Positions 8,920 to 17,310 are shown, numbered from the stretch's first letter. The stretch: 64,000 bases of DNA from Maritalea mediterranea (GCF_021568695.1 NZ_JAKGTI010000001.1:992001-1056000), one strand, 5' to 3'. Notes: a model not told the origin generated them from the sequence alone. A program made the numbers and translations.

Positions 8920-9516
8920 ATGTCAGTACGCGTAATTTGCAAACAAATATTCCGCCATTCACGCATGGCGGGTGTTGGTGCCATGGCGGGAGCACTATTG
9001 CTGTCCGGTTGTGTCGGCTCGTTCACCGGCGGCAATACGGATAGTAAATATATCAATAGGTCCGCGAGCGAGACCGAAATCGCCAGCGCAGCACCTTCGG
9101 CCTTACCAATCATCGCCAGCGAGTGCCCCGAAATCAAAATTCGTCCGGGTGGTGAAAGTTTTGCCCTTTACGCGCGTGGTAAAGAAGGTGACCCTAAAGG
9201 CCTGCGGTATCAGGCGGTCATCGACAAACAATCCCGCAATTGTATTGTTTCTAACGGCTTGATCACCGTTAAAATGGGTGTTGTTGGTCGCTTATTGGCT
9301 GGGCCTGAGGCGGGCTCTGGCGCCGTCGATGTGCCCTTGCGGTTCGCCGTTGAGCGCGACGATATGGCGGTCTTTTCCGAAAAATACAATATCCCGATCA
9401 CCATCACCCCTCCAAATCAAGGCGAAGAATTCGTCAAGGTTGTGGAAAATGTGGCCATCCCCTATGTGGGCGGCGAGCAGATCACCATTTGGGTTGGCTT
9501 TGATCCAAAAGGATAA
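8920..9516 (+). CDS. Conserved outer-envelope lipoprotein of unknown function
   Basis: The protein has about 198 residues from the ATG at 8920. A basic N-terminus and a hydrophobic core lead to the lipobox LLSGC, so it should be lipidated at the cysteine and exported. The mature part includes ECPEIKIRPGGESFALY and a later region IPITITPPNQGEEFVKVVENV, a pattern I associate with conserved alphaproteobacterial envelope proteins; no catalytic motif is visible. The GTG at 8911 and TTG at 8875 are possible alternative starts. It ends 60 bases before the glycine riboswitch and is not part of that operon. Confidence 0.75.
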   Translation: MSVRVICKQIFRHSRMAGVGAMAGALLLSGCVGSFTGGNTDSKYINRSASETEIASAAPSALPIIASECPEIKIRPGGESFALYARGKEGDPKGLRYQAVIDKQSRNCIVSNGLITVKMGVVGRLLAGPEAGSGAVDVPLRFAVERDDMAVFSEKYNIPITITPPNQGEEFVKVVENVAIPYVGGEQITIWVGFDPKG

Positions 9517-9537
9517 ATACTTAAAACGCAAAACAGG

Positions 9538-9566
9538 TTGACCTAGCGGAATTTACTGCTAGGTTA
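9538..9566 (+). promoter_or_regulatory. Putative gcv promoter region with inverted repeat
   Basis: A TTGACC hexamer at 9538-9543 could be a -35 element for the riboswitch transcript. It overlaps an inverted repeat, ACCTAGC (9541-9547) and GCTAGGT (9558-9564). The -10 candidate at 9560-9565 is weak. The repeat could be an operator or a small hairpin ending the upstream lipoprotein transcript. The evidence is positional only. Confidence 0.35.
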
Positions 9567-9573
9567 CCCACTG

Positions 9574-9765
9574 CAATGCGGGAGAGATTGGGCCTTAGAG
9601 CCTGACGCCGAAGGAGCAACCGCCCCGGAAACTCTCAGGCAACAGGGACCGCATGCAAACATAACTCTGGAAAGCGAGTTGATCTTTTTAAGGTCGATTC
9701 CACCGAAGGGGGTAGCCGGAACGCTCGTTCCGGGAAATCTCTCAGGTTTACCCGACAGGGGGGGC
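9574..9765 (+). promoter_or_regulatory. Tandem glycine riboswitch
   Basis: Two glycine aptamers lie back to back ahead of gcvT. The first (about 9574-9655) has GCGGGAGAG at its start, GCCGAAGGAGCAA in the middle and AAACTCTCAGG at the end. The second (about 9658-9765) repeats the pattern with ACTCTGGAAAG, ACCGAAGGGGG and AAATCTCTCAGG. These are the family signatures of the glycine riboswitch, which in related bacteria turns on the glycine-cleavage operon when glycine is plentiful. No strong terminator is evident between the second aptamer and the gcvT start at 9825, so control may act on translation or on a weaker hairpin (GCGCCAGGCGAC to GTCGCTGGC, about 9769-9797). Confidence 0.95.
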
Positions 9766-9824
9766 GCCAGGCGACATAATTTGTCGCGTCGCTGGCACTT
9801 GTCGGATAAACAAATGAGGGAATA

Positions 9825-10964
9825 ATGGCAGGGGCGGATTCACAGGATCTTTTGCAAACACCATTGCACGACACCCATATTGCATGGGGCGGTCGCATGG
9901 TTGGTTTTGCAGGCTATGCAATGCCGGTACAATATAAAGGCATTGTCGACGAGCACCATCACACACGAAATGAAGCATCGCTTTTTGATGTGTCGCACAT
10001 GGGTCAATTTGCCGTTACTGGCGCGGACCATGACACAACAGCACGCGCGCTCGAAAGCCTGATGCCGGGCGATCTGGTGGGGCTGAAACCCGGCGAAATG
10101 CGCTACACGCTTTTGCTGAACGCTAATGGCGGTATCGAAGATGATCTGATCGTCACTCGCCCGGCAGAAACAGATCGCGATGGCACCTTGCTTATCGTGT
10201 TCAATGCGGGTCGCAAAGAGCATGATGTGGCCATTTTGCGCGAAAAGCTTGGCGACAAACTCTCCATCGAAACCTATTTTGACAGCAAGGCGCTGTTGGC
10301 CCTTCAAGGCCCAAAAGCCGCCGATGTGCTGTCACGCTATTGCGACTTACCGCAAAAACTCAGCTTTATGAACGCCGCCCCCGCCACCATCGAGGGCTTG
10401 GATGTTTATGTGTCTCGTGCCGGCTATACCGGTGAAGACGGTTTTGAATTGTCCGTCGCCAATGAAGACGCCGCAAAGTTGGCTGAATTGCTGGTGAGCA
10501 ATGACGAAGTCGAACCTGCTGGCCTTGGCGCACGCGATAGTTTGCGCCTTGAGGCGGGCCTGTGCCTTTACGGTCATGATATGGATGATCAGCGCGACCC
10601 CATCAGCGCTGGCCTGATCTTTGCCATCGGCAAGGGCCGTCGCGTGGAAGGCGGTTTCCCCGGCGCATCGAAAATTCAAAATCTGATCTCCGACGGCGTG
10701 TCGGAAAAGCGTGTGGGCATTAAGTTTGAGGGCCGCATGCCGGTGCGAGAAGGCGCTGACATTGTTGACGAGAATGGCGATCCTATTGGTAAGGTCACTT
10801 CAGGCACATTCGGCCCCACCATCGGATCGCCAGTGGCGTTTGCCTATGTGCCGACAGATAAGGCGAAAATTGGTACAGAATTGACGGCCCTTGTGCGCGG
10901 CAAGCCCGCCAAAGGTACGGTGACCAAGCTTCCATTTACACCAGCAAATTATGTGCGTCTTTAA
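9825..10964 (+). CDS. gcvT: Aminomethyltransferase (glycine cleavage T protein)
   Basis: The 379-residue T protein transfers the methylene group of the aminomethyl-lipoyl H protein to tetrahydrofolate and releases ammonia. Family marks include TPLHDTHIAWGGRMVGFAGY near the start, DVSHMGQ, the GYTGEDGFE motif and the late G-LARDSLRLEAG type segment (GLGARDSLRLEAGLCLYGHD). It is cytosolic and complete. It is the first gene behind the glycine riboswitch and is followed by gcvH, gcvPA and gcvPB with short gaps, so the complete set except the shared L protein is made from one transcript. Confidence 0.97.
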   Translation: MAGADSQDLLQTPLHDTHIAWGGRMVGFAGYAMPVQYKGIVDEHHHTRNEASLFDVSHMGQFAVTGADHDTTARALESLMPGDLVGLKPGEMRYTLLLNANGGIEDDLIVTRPAETDRDGTLLIVFNAGRKEHDVAILREKLGDKLSIETYFDSKALLALQGPKAADVLSRYCDLPQKLSFMNAAPATIEGLDVYVSRAGYTGEDGFELSVANEDAAKLAELLVSNDEVEPAGLGARDSLRLEAGLCLYGHDMDDQRDPISAGLIFAIGKGRRVEGGFPGASKIQNLISDGVSEKRVGIKFEGRMPVREGADIVDENGDPIGKVTSGTFGPTIGSPVAFAYVPTDKAKIGTELTALVRGKPAKGTVTKLPFTPANYVRL

Positions 10965-10979
10965 TCCAAGGGGGAAGAA

Positions 10980-11348
10980 ATGAGCGACACAAAATATACC
11001 GAAGATCACGAATATATCCGGGTTGAAGGCAACCAAGGCACCGTGGGCATCACCGACTATGCGCAAGAGCAATTGGGCGATGTGGTGTTTGTGGACGTGC
11101 CTGAAGTGGGTGCCAAATTTTCTAAGGGCGACGAAGTGGCCGTTGTGGAATCAGTGAAAGCTGCATCAGAAATCTATGCGCCAGTATCCGGCACCGTAAC
11201 CGCGGTAAACGAGACCCTTGCTGATGAACCCGGCCTGGTGAACTCTGATCCGGTTGTAAATGGCTGGTTCTTCAAAATCGAAATTGATGATGCAAGCGAG
11301 CTGGATGGCTTGCTGGACGACGCTGCCTATAAGGCACATATCGAGTAA
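10980..11348 (+). CDS. gcvH: Glycine cleavage system H protein
   Basis: The 122-residue H protein carries the lipoyl arm that shuttles the aminomethyl group between P, T and L proteins. The lipoylated lysine is K60 in [17 protein letters not shown], a perfect family match, and the N-terminus [12 protein letters not shown] is typical. It starts 15 bases after gcvT behind a GGGGGAAG ribosome-binding site and ends 12 bases before gcvPA. Nothing is unusual in length or motif. Expression should follow the glycine riboswitch. Confidence 0.97.
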   Translation: MSDTKYTEDHEYIRVEGNQGTVGITDYAQEQLGDVVFVDVPEVGAKFSKGDEVAVVESVKAASEIYAPVSGTVTAVNETLADEPGLVNSDPVVNGWFFKIEIDDASELDGLLDDAAYKAHIE

Positions 11349-11360
11349 ACGAGGATAAAT

Positions 11361-12701
11361 ATGCGCTATCTTCCAAATAGTGATCAAGACAGGCAGGTCA
11401 TGCGCGATGCCATCGGCATCAAAAGCGACGATGAGCTGTTTGTACGCGTACCAAAAAAGGTTTTTGACACAGCTAAGCCAGACTTGCCTGATCATCAACC
11501 AGAATTTGCTGTAGAGGCGCATATTCGCCAACTGGCTCGCAAAAACCGAGCCGGTGGCGATGGTCCGTTTTTTGTCGGGGCAGGGGCCTATCGCCACCAT
11601 GTGCCCGCAAGCGTAGACCATTTGATCCAGCGGTCAGAATTCCTGACTGCTTACACTCCATATCAGCCTGAAATCTCTCAGGGCACGCTGCAAATGCTGT
11701 TTGAGTTTCAAACGCAAGTGGCAAACCTGACAGGCATGGAAGTGGCCAACGCCTCGCTTTACGACGGTTCAACCGCGGCCATGGAAGCCGTGTTGATGGC
11801 CCGTCGCCTGAAAAAGCGTGACGGTGTTGTGGTGTCGGGTGGGTTGCACCCGCAATATCGCGACACCATCGCCACCTATTTGGGCAAAGACCCTGCATTC
11901 AAATGCATGGACGCTGACCCACAAGCGCAAGAAGACATTATTGCGCAAATTGACGACAGCACGGCCTGTGTTGTGGTTCAATCACCGGACTTTTACGGCA
12001 ATTTGCGCGATTTGCGCCCAATTGCCGAAGCCGCCCATGAAAAGGGTGCGCTGTTGATCGCCGTGTTCACCGAAGTGGTGTCCCTCGGTGCCATCGAATC
12101 TCCCGGCGCCCAGGGCGCTGACATTGTGGTTGGCGAAGGCCAATCCATCGGCAACCCGCTGACTTTCGGCGGACCTTATGTCGGCTTGATGGCCACCCAT
12201 CCGAACCTGGTGCGGCAAATGCCTGGCCGCGTGTGCGGTGAAACCGTGGACGCCGAAGGTAATCGTGGTTTCGTGTTGACGCTCTCGACCCGTGAGCAGC
12301 ATATCCGCCGCGATAAAGCCACGTCAAATATCTGCACCAACTCTGGCTTGTGCGCTTTGGCGTTCTCCATCCACATGTCTTTGCTGGGTGAAAAAGGCAT
12401 TGAACATTTGGCATTGCTGAACCATCAGCAAGCCGTGAAAACCGCCGACGCCTTGAGCAAGATCGATGGCGTTGAAGTGCTCAACAGCTACTTCTTCAAC
12501 GAATTTACGGTGAAGTTGCCAAAGGCGGCTGCCCCAATCGTGGAAGCATTGGCTGAGAAAAACATTCTCGCAGGTGTGCCCGTTTCGCGCTTGGAGCCCG
12601 GTAAAAAAGAACTGGAAAATCTGTTGGTCATTGCGGCCACTGAGTTGACCAGCGATGCAGATATTGACGCATTGACCAACGCATTGAAGGAGGTCATCTG
12701 A
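11361..12701 (+). CDS. gcvPA: Glycine dehydrogenase (decarboxylating) subunit 1
   Basis: This 446-residue protein is the N-terminal half of a split P protein. It has the start MRYLPNSDQDRQVM, the AYTPYQPEISQGTLQ stretch and the A-subunit fold of the PLP-dependent decarboxylase; the PLP lysine sits in the other subunit. Together with GcvPB it decarboxylates glycine and loads the aminomethyl group on GcvH. The stop overlaps the ATG of gcvPB by one base (TGATG), giving coupled translation of the two halves. Many alphaproteobacteria carry a single-chain GcvP instead; the split form is normal in bacteria more widely. Confidence 0.96.
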   Translation: MRYLPNSDQDRQVMRDAIGIKSDDELFVRVPKKVFDTAKPDLPDHQPEFAVEAHIRQLARKNRAGGDGPFFVGAGAYRHHVPASVDHLIQRSEFLTAYTPYQPEISQGTLQMLFEFQTQVANLTGMEVANASLYDGSTAAMEAVLMARRLKKRDGVVVSGGLHPQYRDTIATYLGKDPAFKCMDADPQAQEDIIAQIDDSTACVVVQSPDFYGNLRDLRPIAEAAHEKGALLIAVFTEVVSLGAIESPGAQGADIVVGEGQSIGNPLTFGGPYVGLMATHPNLVRQMPGRVCGETVDAEGNRGFVLTLSTREQHIRRDKATSNICTNSGLCALAFSIHMSLLGEKGIEHLALLNHQQAVKTADALSKIDGVEVLNSYFFNEFTVKLPKAAAPIVEALAEKNILAGVPVSRLEPGKKELENLLVIAATELTSDADIDALTNALKEVI

Positions 12702-14254
12702 TGTTGAACAATCAAGGCCGTCCAACCGGTGTGGATAATGTCACATCATCAAGCGCTGTAAACGGCGCAGCCCTGTTGCCATCAGAGCCATTGATCTTTG
12801 AAATCGGCACCAAAGAAAAATCTGGCGTGGATTTGCCTGCGCTTGATCAAAATGTGGGCTCGAAATTGGGTAAATTTGCCCGCAAATCAGATATCGATTT
12901 GCCCGCCCTGACCGAGCCACAAGCCATGCGCCACTACGTGCGCATCTCCCGGTTGAACTATTCAATCGATGCGGGCTTTTACCCGCTTGGCTCGTGTACT
13001 ATGAAGCACAATCCGCGCCTCAATGAAAAAATGGCGCGTTTGCCCGGCATTGCGGATATCCACCCGCTGCAACCACAATCAACTGTGCAAGGCGCAATTG
13101 AATTGATGGAAGAACTGGCTCATTGGTTGATGGAATTGACTGGCACTAAAGCCGTTTCCATGACACCTAAAGCCGGCGCACACGGCGAAATGTGTGGCAT
13201 GATGGCCATCAAGGCGGCGCACGAGGCTAATGGCCAGAGCCATCGCAATATCGTGCTGGTGCCTGAAAGCGCCCACGGCACAAACCCGGCCACAGCAGCA
13301 TTCTTGGGCTACAAGGTGAAGCCAATTAAAGCTCGCGAAGATGGCACGGTAGATGTGCAGGCTGTAAAAGACGCTTTGGATGAAAATGTGGCGGGCATCA
13401 TGCTCACCAACCCCAACACTTGTGGGCTGTTTGAGCCTGACGTGATCGAAATCGCCGATGCGGTGCACGAGGCTGGAGCCTATTTCTACTGCGACGGCGC
13501 GAACTTCAACGCCATTATGGGCGTGATCCGTCCGGGCGATTTGGGCATCGATGCCATGCACATCAATCTGCACAAAACCTTCTCCACACCGCATGGCGGT
13601 GGTGGTCCAGGCGCTGGTCCGGTTGTGTTGTCTGACGCGTTGGCGCCATTCGCGCCACTGCCCTATGCGAAGCGCGATGGCGATAAGCTCACCTTGGTCG
13701 AAAACAAAGGCGAGGGCAGCGATCACTTGGGCCGTTTGTCAGCCTTCCATGGCCAAATGGGCATGTATGTCCGCGCCTTGACCTATATGTTGTCACATGG
13801 TGTGGACGGTTTGGGCCGCGCCGCGCGCGATGCAGTGCTCAATGCCAACTATTTGAAGGCAAAATTGTCAGATTTGTACAATGCGCCTTATGGCGACCAG
13901 CCCTGCATGCATGAAGTGTTGTTTGATGACAGCACCCTGAAAGGCACAGGTGTCAGCACTCTTGATTTGGCCAAGGCCATGATCGATGAGGGGTATCATC
14001 CCATGACCATGTATTTCCCATTGGTGGTGCATGGCGCCATGTTGATCGAGCCAACCGAAAGCGAAAGCTTGCACACGCTCGATCAGTTTATCGGCACCAT
14101 GCGTGAACTGATGGAAGACGCCAAGGCAGGCAATGTGGAGCGCTTCACCAATGCGCCCATGAAAGCGCCGATGCGTCGGCTGGACGAAACCCGGGCCGCG
14201 CGTTCGCCTATCCTTAAATGGGAAGCACCGACGCAGCAAAAAGCGGCTGAATAA
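12701..14254 (+). CDS. gcvPB: Glycine dehydrogenase (decarboxylating) subunit 2
   Basis: The 517-residue subunit holds the PLP site of the split P protein: K292 in INLHKTFSTPHGGGGPGAG. The substrate-channel segment SCTMKHNPR and the VPESAHGTNPA motif are also present. A stretch of about 45 residues (with a second L-PALD-like motif) precedes the usual LIFE-G core, slightly longer than average. It pairs with GcvPA, whose stop overlaps its start. A rho-independent terminator follows two bases after the stop codon, so this is the last gene of the riboswitch-controlled operon. Confidence 0.97.
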   Translation: MLNNQGRPTGVDNVTSSSAVNGAALLPSEPLIFEIGTKEKSGVDLPALDQNVGSKLGKFARKSDIDLPALTEPQAMRHYVRISRLNYSIDAGFYPLGSCTMKHNPRLNEKMARLPGIADIHPLQPQSTVQGAIELMEELAHWLMELTGTKAVSMTPKAGAHGEMCGMMAIKAAHEANGQSHRNIVLVPESAHGTNPATAAFLGYKVKPIKAREDGTVDVQAVKDALDENVAGIMLTNPNTCGLFEPDVIEIADAVHEAGAYFYCDGANFNAIMGVIRPGDLGIDAMHINLHKTFSTPHGGGGPGAGPVVLSDALAPFAPLPYAKRDGDKLTLVENKGEGSDHLGRLSAFHGQMGMYVRALTYMLSHGVDGLGRAARDAVLNANYLKAKLSDLYNAPYGDQPCMHEVLFDDSTLKGTGVSTLDLAKAMIDEGYHPMTMYFPLVVHGAMLIEPTESESLHTLDQFIGTMRELMEDAKAGNVERFTNAPMKAPMRRLDETRAARSPILKWEAPTQQKAAE

Positions 14255-14255
14255 C

Positions 14256-14291
14256 AAAACCGCCTCACGGAAATTCGTGGGGCGGTTTTTT
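14256..14291 (+). terminator. Rho-independent terminator of the gcv operon
   Basis: AAAACCGCC (14256-14264) pairs with GGCGGTTTT (14281-14289), with a further CACG/CGTG pairing inside, and a run of six T follows. It begins two bases after the gcvPB stop. Confidence 0.92.
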
Positions 14292-14356
14292 CATCTCACG
14301 TGAGGTGAAAACGGACAAAAGCGGTAAAACAATAACAAATAAATGCCGCTTCATTA

Positions 14357-14389
14357 GGCGGTGGGTGCTGCAGAACCCACCGCCTTTTT
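14357..14389 (+). terminator. Second strong terminator before the GNAT pseudogene
   Basis: GGCGGTGGGT (14357-14366) pairs perfectly with ACCCACCGCC (14375-14384) around an 8-base loop, followed by TTTTT. It lies 66 bases after the first terminator and no gene lies between the two. It may be a backup for the gcv operon. Confidence 0.88.
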
Positions 14390-14431
14390 CTTTGCCACGG
14401 TCCTGCTGCATTTTTGCGCCAGTCTTATGAA

Positions 14432-14884
14432 ATGATTATCCGCGCAGCGCAGCCACATGAAGCACAGGAGTTGAGCGAGCTTTGTTTACGCTCCAAGGCC
14501 TATTGGCCCTATGACGCCGCCTTTATTGAAGCCTGTCGCGATGAGTTGACCCTGTCTGCCGCCGATATACAACACGGCAATATCCAAGTGGCCGAAATAG
14601 CCGGCCGACATGCTGGGCTGGTGCAACTGGAAAATAGTTGCCCCGTCGCAGAACTTGAATTGCTTTTTGTTGATCCAGATTTTATCGGCAAACGCGTCGG
14701 CCACGCGTTGTTGCAATGGGCGATCGACCAGGTCCGCAACAAGGGGGGGCAAAAGCTCATCACCGTCGCTGATCCCTAGGCCGCCCCATTCTATGCCCAT
14801 ATGGGATTTAAAAGGACAGGTTTTTCACCCTCCGCATCCATCCCCGGCCGCGAGCTGCCAGAGATGGAATACGCCCTGATTTAA
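14432..14884 (+). pseudogene. GNAT N-acetyltransferase interrupted by an in-frame amber codon
   Basis: From the ATG at 14432 a GNAT-fold protein reads to LITVADP, where a TAG codon (14777-14779) stops it. In the same frame the sequence continues as AAPFYAHMGFKRTGFSPS and on to a TAA at 14882-14884. Together the two parts give a normal 150-codon acetyltransferase, with the ELELLFVDPDFIGKRVG cofactor loop before the stop and the FY..MGF segment after it. In relatives the interrupted motif usually reads ADP followed by Asn or another residue, then A..FY. One base change explains the stop, and there is no other visible decay, so the mutation looks recent. The short product would lack the last strands of the fold. 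Readthrough or a sequencing error are alternatives. Confidence 0.85.
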
Positions 14885-15264
14885 CTATCATGACGGGGCT
14901 GACACAACTGCCAGCTCACCCCAAATTTGTCGCTCACCCAGCCATAGCGTTTTGCGAAGTCATAGGCACCCAGATTCATCATAACTTGCCCTTCCTTGGA
15001 GAGCCGCTCATAGGCGAGATCAAGGCTAACCTGGTCTTCAAAGAACACAAACAGCGAGAAGGAGGGGGTGAAATCGAACGGTTGATCAATTGGGCTATCG
15101 ATCATCAACAATTGATTTTGTCCAAACAATAGATTTGCCGATTCTATTGTACCATCCTCTCGCGTGCGTTTGTCGGTCACTTTTGCAGCTGGAATGGCGT
15201 TGGTATAATGTTCAAGTGCGGCGCTGGCATTGCCCTTGAACATCAACATGGGGTGCAATTTCAT
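14881..15264 (-). CDS. VOC family protein (PhnB/glyoxalase-like)
   Basis: The 127-residue protein starts MKLHPMLMFKGNASAALEHY, the standard opening of the PhnB-like branch of the vicinal-oxygen-chelate superfamily, and has the later AYERLSKEGQVMMNLGAYDFAKRYGWVSDKFGVSW segment. Members bind metals or small ligands; this branch is often labelled 3-demethylubiquinone methyltransferase-like, without proof of that activity. It converges with the GNAT gene so tightly that the two stop codons overlap (14881-14883 and 14882-14884). There is no partner gene. The substrate is unknown. Confidence 0.88.
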   Translation of the reverse strand: MKLHPMLMFKGNASAALEHYTNAIPAAKVTDKRTREDGTIESANLLFGQNQLLMIDSPIDQPFDFTPSFSLFVFFEDQVSLDLAYERLSKEGQVMMNLGAYDFAKRYGWVSDKFGVSWQLCQPRHDS

Positions 15265-15390
15265 AAAAAGCCTCGATAATCAATAAAGTTGCATTGTGCC
15301 TAAATTGACCGCAATCTTCAATAAGGCATTGCAACTCATGATATTTGCATGCTTTTGCAGTGAGAAGCGGGCAGAAGAAGGAGTGAGAAG

Positions 15391-15741
15391 GTGCGAAAAT
15401 TTTTTATATTCTGGCACGGTATGAAAGCCGCATTCGGCGACGAAACCGTCCGTACAATTCTCAGCGTCACCCTGATAATTATCTTTCTGACGTCGCTGCT
15501 CTATATGTGGATAGAGGGGTGGGGGTTCATAGACTCGCTTTATTTCTCTGTGATGACTATTTCCACAGTCGGATATGGCGACTTCACACCAAAAACTGAT
15601 ATCGGCAAATTTTTGACCATTGTGTACGTCATTTCCGGCATGGGTATTTTTGTGGCGTTGGTCACGCGCATTGCCAATACGATGCTGCGCCAGTCGGCTG
15701 AAGAGATTGAAGAACTGCGCCAGACATCAAAAAGGACGTGA
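15391..15741 (+). CDS. Two-transmembrane potassium channel
   Basis: This 116-residue protein is a minimal K+ channel of the KcsA-like Ion_trans_2 type. It has an outer helix at about 23-42, a pore helix with the selectivity filter T59-V-G-Y-G-D64, and an inner helix at about 78-100 containing the GMGIF hinge. There is a short cytosolic tail and no RCK or nucleotide-binding domain. Four copies should form one pore in the inner membrane. I chose the GTG at 15391, preceded by a GAAGGAGTGAGAAGG ribosome-binding region. It stands alone between the VOC gene and the convergent ATP synthase operon. Confidence 0.92.
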   Translation: MRKFFIFWHGMKAAFGDETVRTILSVTLIIIFLTSLLYMWIEGWGFIDSLYFSVMTISTVGYGDFTPKTDIGKFLTIVYVISGMGIFVALVTRIANTMLRQSAEEIEELRQTSKRT

Positions 15742-15810
15742 TGAGTGGTGCCTGCTCTTGATCGGCGGGAATTGGGGATTGGTATTGGCGGGAGAACAAT
15801 AGCAGACATA

Positions 15811-15837
15811 AAAAAAAGCGGGCCATAAAGGCCCGCT
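15811..15837 (-). terminator. Rho-independent terminator of the F0 operon
   Basis: Read on the minus strand, AGCGGGCC and GGCCCGCT (15817-15824 with 15830-15837) form a perfect 8-base stem with a 5-base loop, followed by a run of T (the A run at 15811-15817 on the plus strand). It lies 30 bases past the stop of the last atp gene. Confidence 0.92.
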
Positions 15838-15866
15838 CTAATTTGTTGACAGAGGTCCGGTTGACC

Positions 15867-16349
15867 CTAGTTCAGCTTGGCTGACACGTCCTTAATGGCA
15901 GCGTCGATCAACGCGTCGCCCTTTTCGGACATCTTGTCGGCCAGAACGATCCGCGCAGCTTCAACAGCAATATCTGCAGAGCGAGCGCGCACGTCAGCGA
16001 GCGCTTGGGCTTCCGCTTGGGCAATTTTCTCTTCCACCGCTTTGGTACGGCGGGTGATCAAATCATCCAGCGACTGTTGCGCTTCTTCTGTCATCCGGTC
16101 AGCTTCAGACTTGGCAGCTTCAACAATCTCGGCTGCTTCATCTTCCGCGGCCTTACGCTTACGCTCATATTCCGCCAGAAGGGCTTGCGCCTCTTCGCGC
16201 AACCGCTTGGCCTCTTCCAACTCATCCGCAATCTGTTTGGACTTGTCGTCCAGCGTGGCAATCACTTTTTTGGGCACGCCCAAATAGGTGATTAGTCCCA
16301 AAAAGACAACAAGACCGATAAACGCCCAAAGGGATGCATCAAGTTCCAT
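15867..16349 (-). CDS. atpF: ATP synthase F0 subunit b
   Basis: The 160-residue protein has a single N-terminal membrane helix (about 6-24) and then a long charged coiled coil rich in Ala, Glu and Lys. This is the subunit that forms the peripheral stalk linking the membrane a subunit to F1. The other stalk subunit b' is encoded 4 bases upstream. This pair of different b-type subunits is typical of alphaproteobacteria and photosynthetic bacteria. It is the last gene of the operon, followed by a terminator. No odd residues were noted. Confidence 0.93.
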   Translation of the reverse strand: MELDASLWAFIGLVVFLGLITYLGVPKKVIATLDDKSKQIADELEEAKRLREEAQALLAEYERKRKAAEDEAAEIVEAAKSEADRMTEEAQQSLDDLITRRTKAVEEKIAQAEAQALADVRARSADIAVEAARIVLADKMSEKGDALIDAAIKDVSAKLN

Positions 16350-16353
16350 CTTG

Positions 16354-16881
16354 TTATCCTTTCACCACTTTCGCGACCGCGTCTTTCGCAGCTTTTTGCG
16401 CGGTGCGGCCAACAATGTTGGTCACAATCGCCAAAGCTGTTTCAGATGCGATTTCCTCAACATGCTCCATAGCAGCCTGTTTGGTCTCGCGAATATCGTT
16501 TTCTGCTGCAGCCATTTTCTTGGCCAGATCGGCTTCGACCTTGGCGCGTTTCTTGTCGAGATCAGCACGGATGGTATCGCGTGTTTCCTCAGCAATATTA
16601 TGCGCCTTTTGCTTGGCATCGGCCAATTCTGCTTCATAGGCCTGAATGGCTTGGTCGGTCTTTTGCTTCAGCCGTTCGGCTTCAGCCAAATCCCCTTCAA
16701 TGCGGTCACGCCGCACCTCAAGAATTTCGCCAATGCGCGGCAAAGCCACCTTGCTCATCAGGAAATAAAGCGCAGCAAATGTAAGTGCTAACCACAATAG
16801 CTGAGATCCAAAGGTGCTTGGATCAAACGGCGGGAAAACGCTTGCCGCTGCTTCTTGTGCGCTATTTGTTTTGCTTGCCAT
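16354..16881 (-). CDS. atpG: ATP synthase F0 subunit b'
   Basis: The 175-residue b' subunit has an N-terminal extension of about 25 residues, a membrane helix (about 28-46, ending with SKVALPRIGEIL) and a coiled coil. SKVALPRIGEILEVRRDRI is a family signature for b'. It heterodimerises with subunit b in the peripheral stalk. Its distance from the upstream atpE gene is 134 bases and holds a strong hairpin, unlike the 4-base gap to b. The gene symbol atpG is used for b' in several alphaproteobacteria; elsewhere it means the gamma subunit, so it should be read with care. Confidence 0.93.
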   Translation of the reverse strand: MASKTNSAQEAAASVFPPFDPSTFGSQLLWLALTFAALYFLMSKVALPRIGEILEVRRDRIEGDLAEAERLKQKTDQAIQAYEAELADAKQKAHNIAEETRDTIRADLDKKRAKVEADLAKKMAAAENDIRETKQAAMEHVEEIASETALAIVTNIVGRTAQKAAKDAVAKVVKG

Positions 16882-16963
16882 GTGAATACCTGGTTTTTAC
16901 CGTCGCCAATAAAGGCAACAAACAATGCATCTATTCTGCCAAAGTCGGGCAAAAATGCAATGA

Positions 16964-16994
16964 AAGGCAGCCCATTTGAAAATTGGGCTGCCTT
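16964..16994 (-). terminator. Hairpin between atpE and the b' gene (possible attenuator or processing site)
   Basis: On the minus strand, 22 bases after the atpE stop, AAGGCAGCCCA and TGGGCTGCCTT (plus-strand 16964-16974 and 16984-16994) form a perfect 11-base stem with a 9-base loop, followed by CATTGC and no long T run. It may stop part of the transcripts or protect the atpE message. Either would raise subunit c over b and b', as the complex needs. Confidence 0.75.
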
Positions 16995-17015
16995 AAAACT
17001 TTTAACGCGCGTTGA

Positions 17016-17243
17016 TTAAACGGCGAACAAAAGCAACAGGGCAACCAAGAACGAGAAGATGCCCAAAGCTTCAGTCACCGCAAAACCGAAGATGAGGTTA
17101 CCGAACTGAGCTTGTGCTGCTGAAGGGTTGCGCAACGCACCTGACAAGAAGTTGCCAAAGATGTTGCCCACGCCCATTGCTGCGCCTGCCATGCCAACAC
17201 ATGCGATACCGGCACCGATAAGTTTTGCTGCTTCCGCTTCCAT
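17016..17243 (-). CDS. atpE: ATP synthase F0 subunit c
   Basis: The 75-residue proteolipid forms the rotating c-ring. It has two membrane helices joined by a polar loop (RNPSAAQ, residues 38-44), the glycine-rich packing motif in helix 1, and the proton-carrying acid E58 in [13 protein letters not shown] glutamate here and no sodium-binding pattern point to proton coupling. It lies between atpB and b' in the F0 operon. A strong hairpin follows it, consistent with the higher copy number of c relative to other subunits. Confidence 0.97.
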   Translation of the reverse strand: MEAEAAKLIGAGIACVGMAGAAMGVGNIFGNFLSGALRNPSAAQAQFGNLIFGFAVTEALGIFSFLVALLLLFAV

Positions 17244-17310
17244 TTTGAACTCCTTTAAAAGCTGGACCTTATTGCGGCATTTGCCGCATTGTTAGTTGAA
17301 ACCGTAGTTG

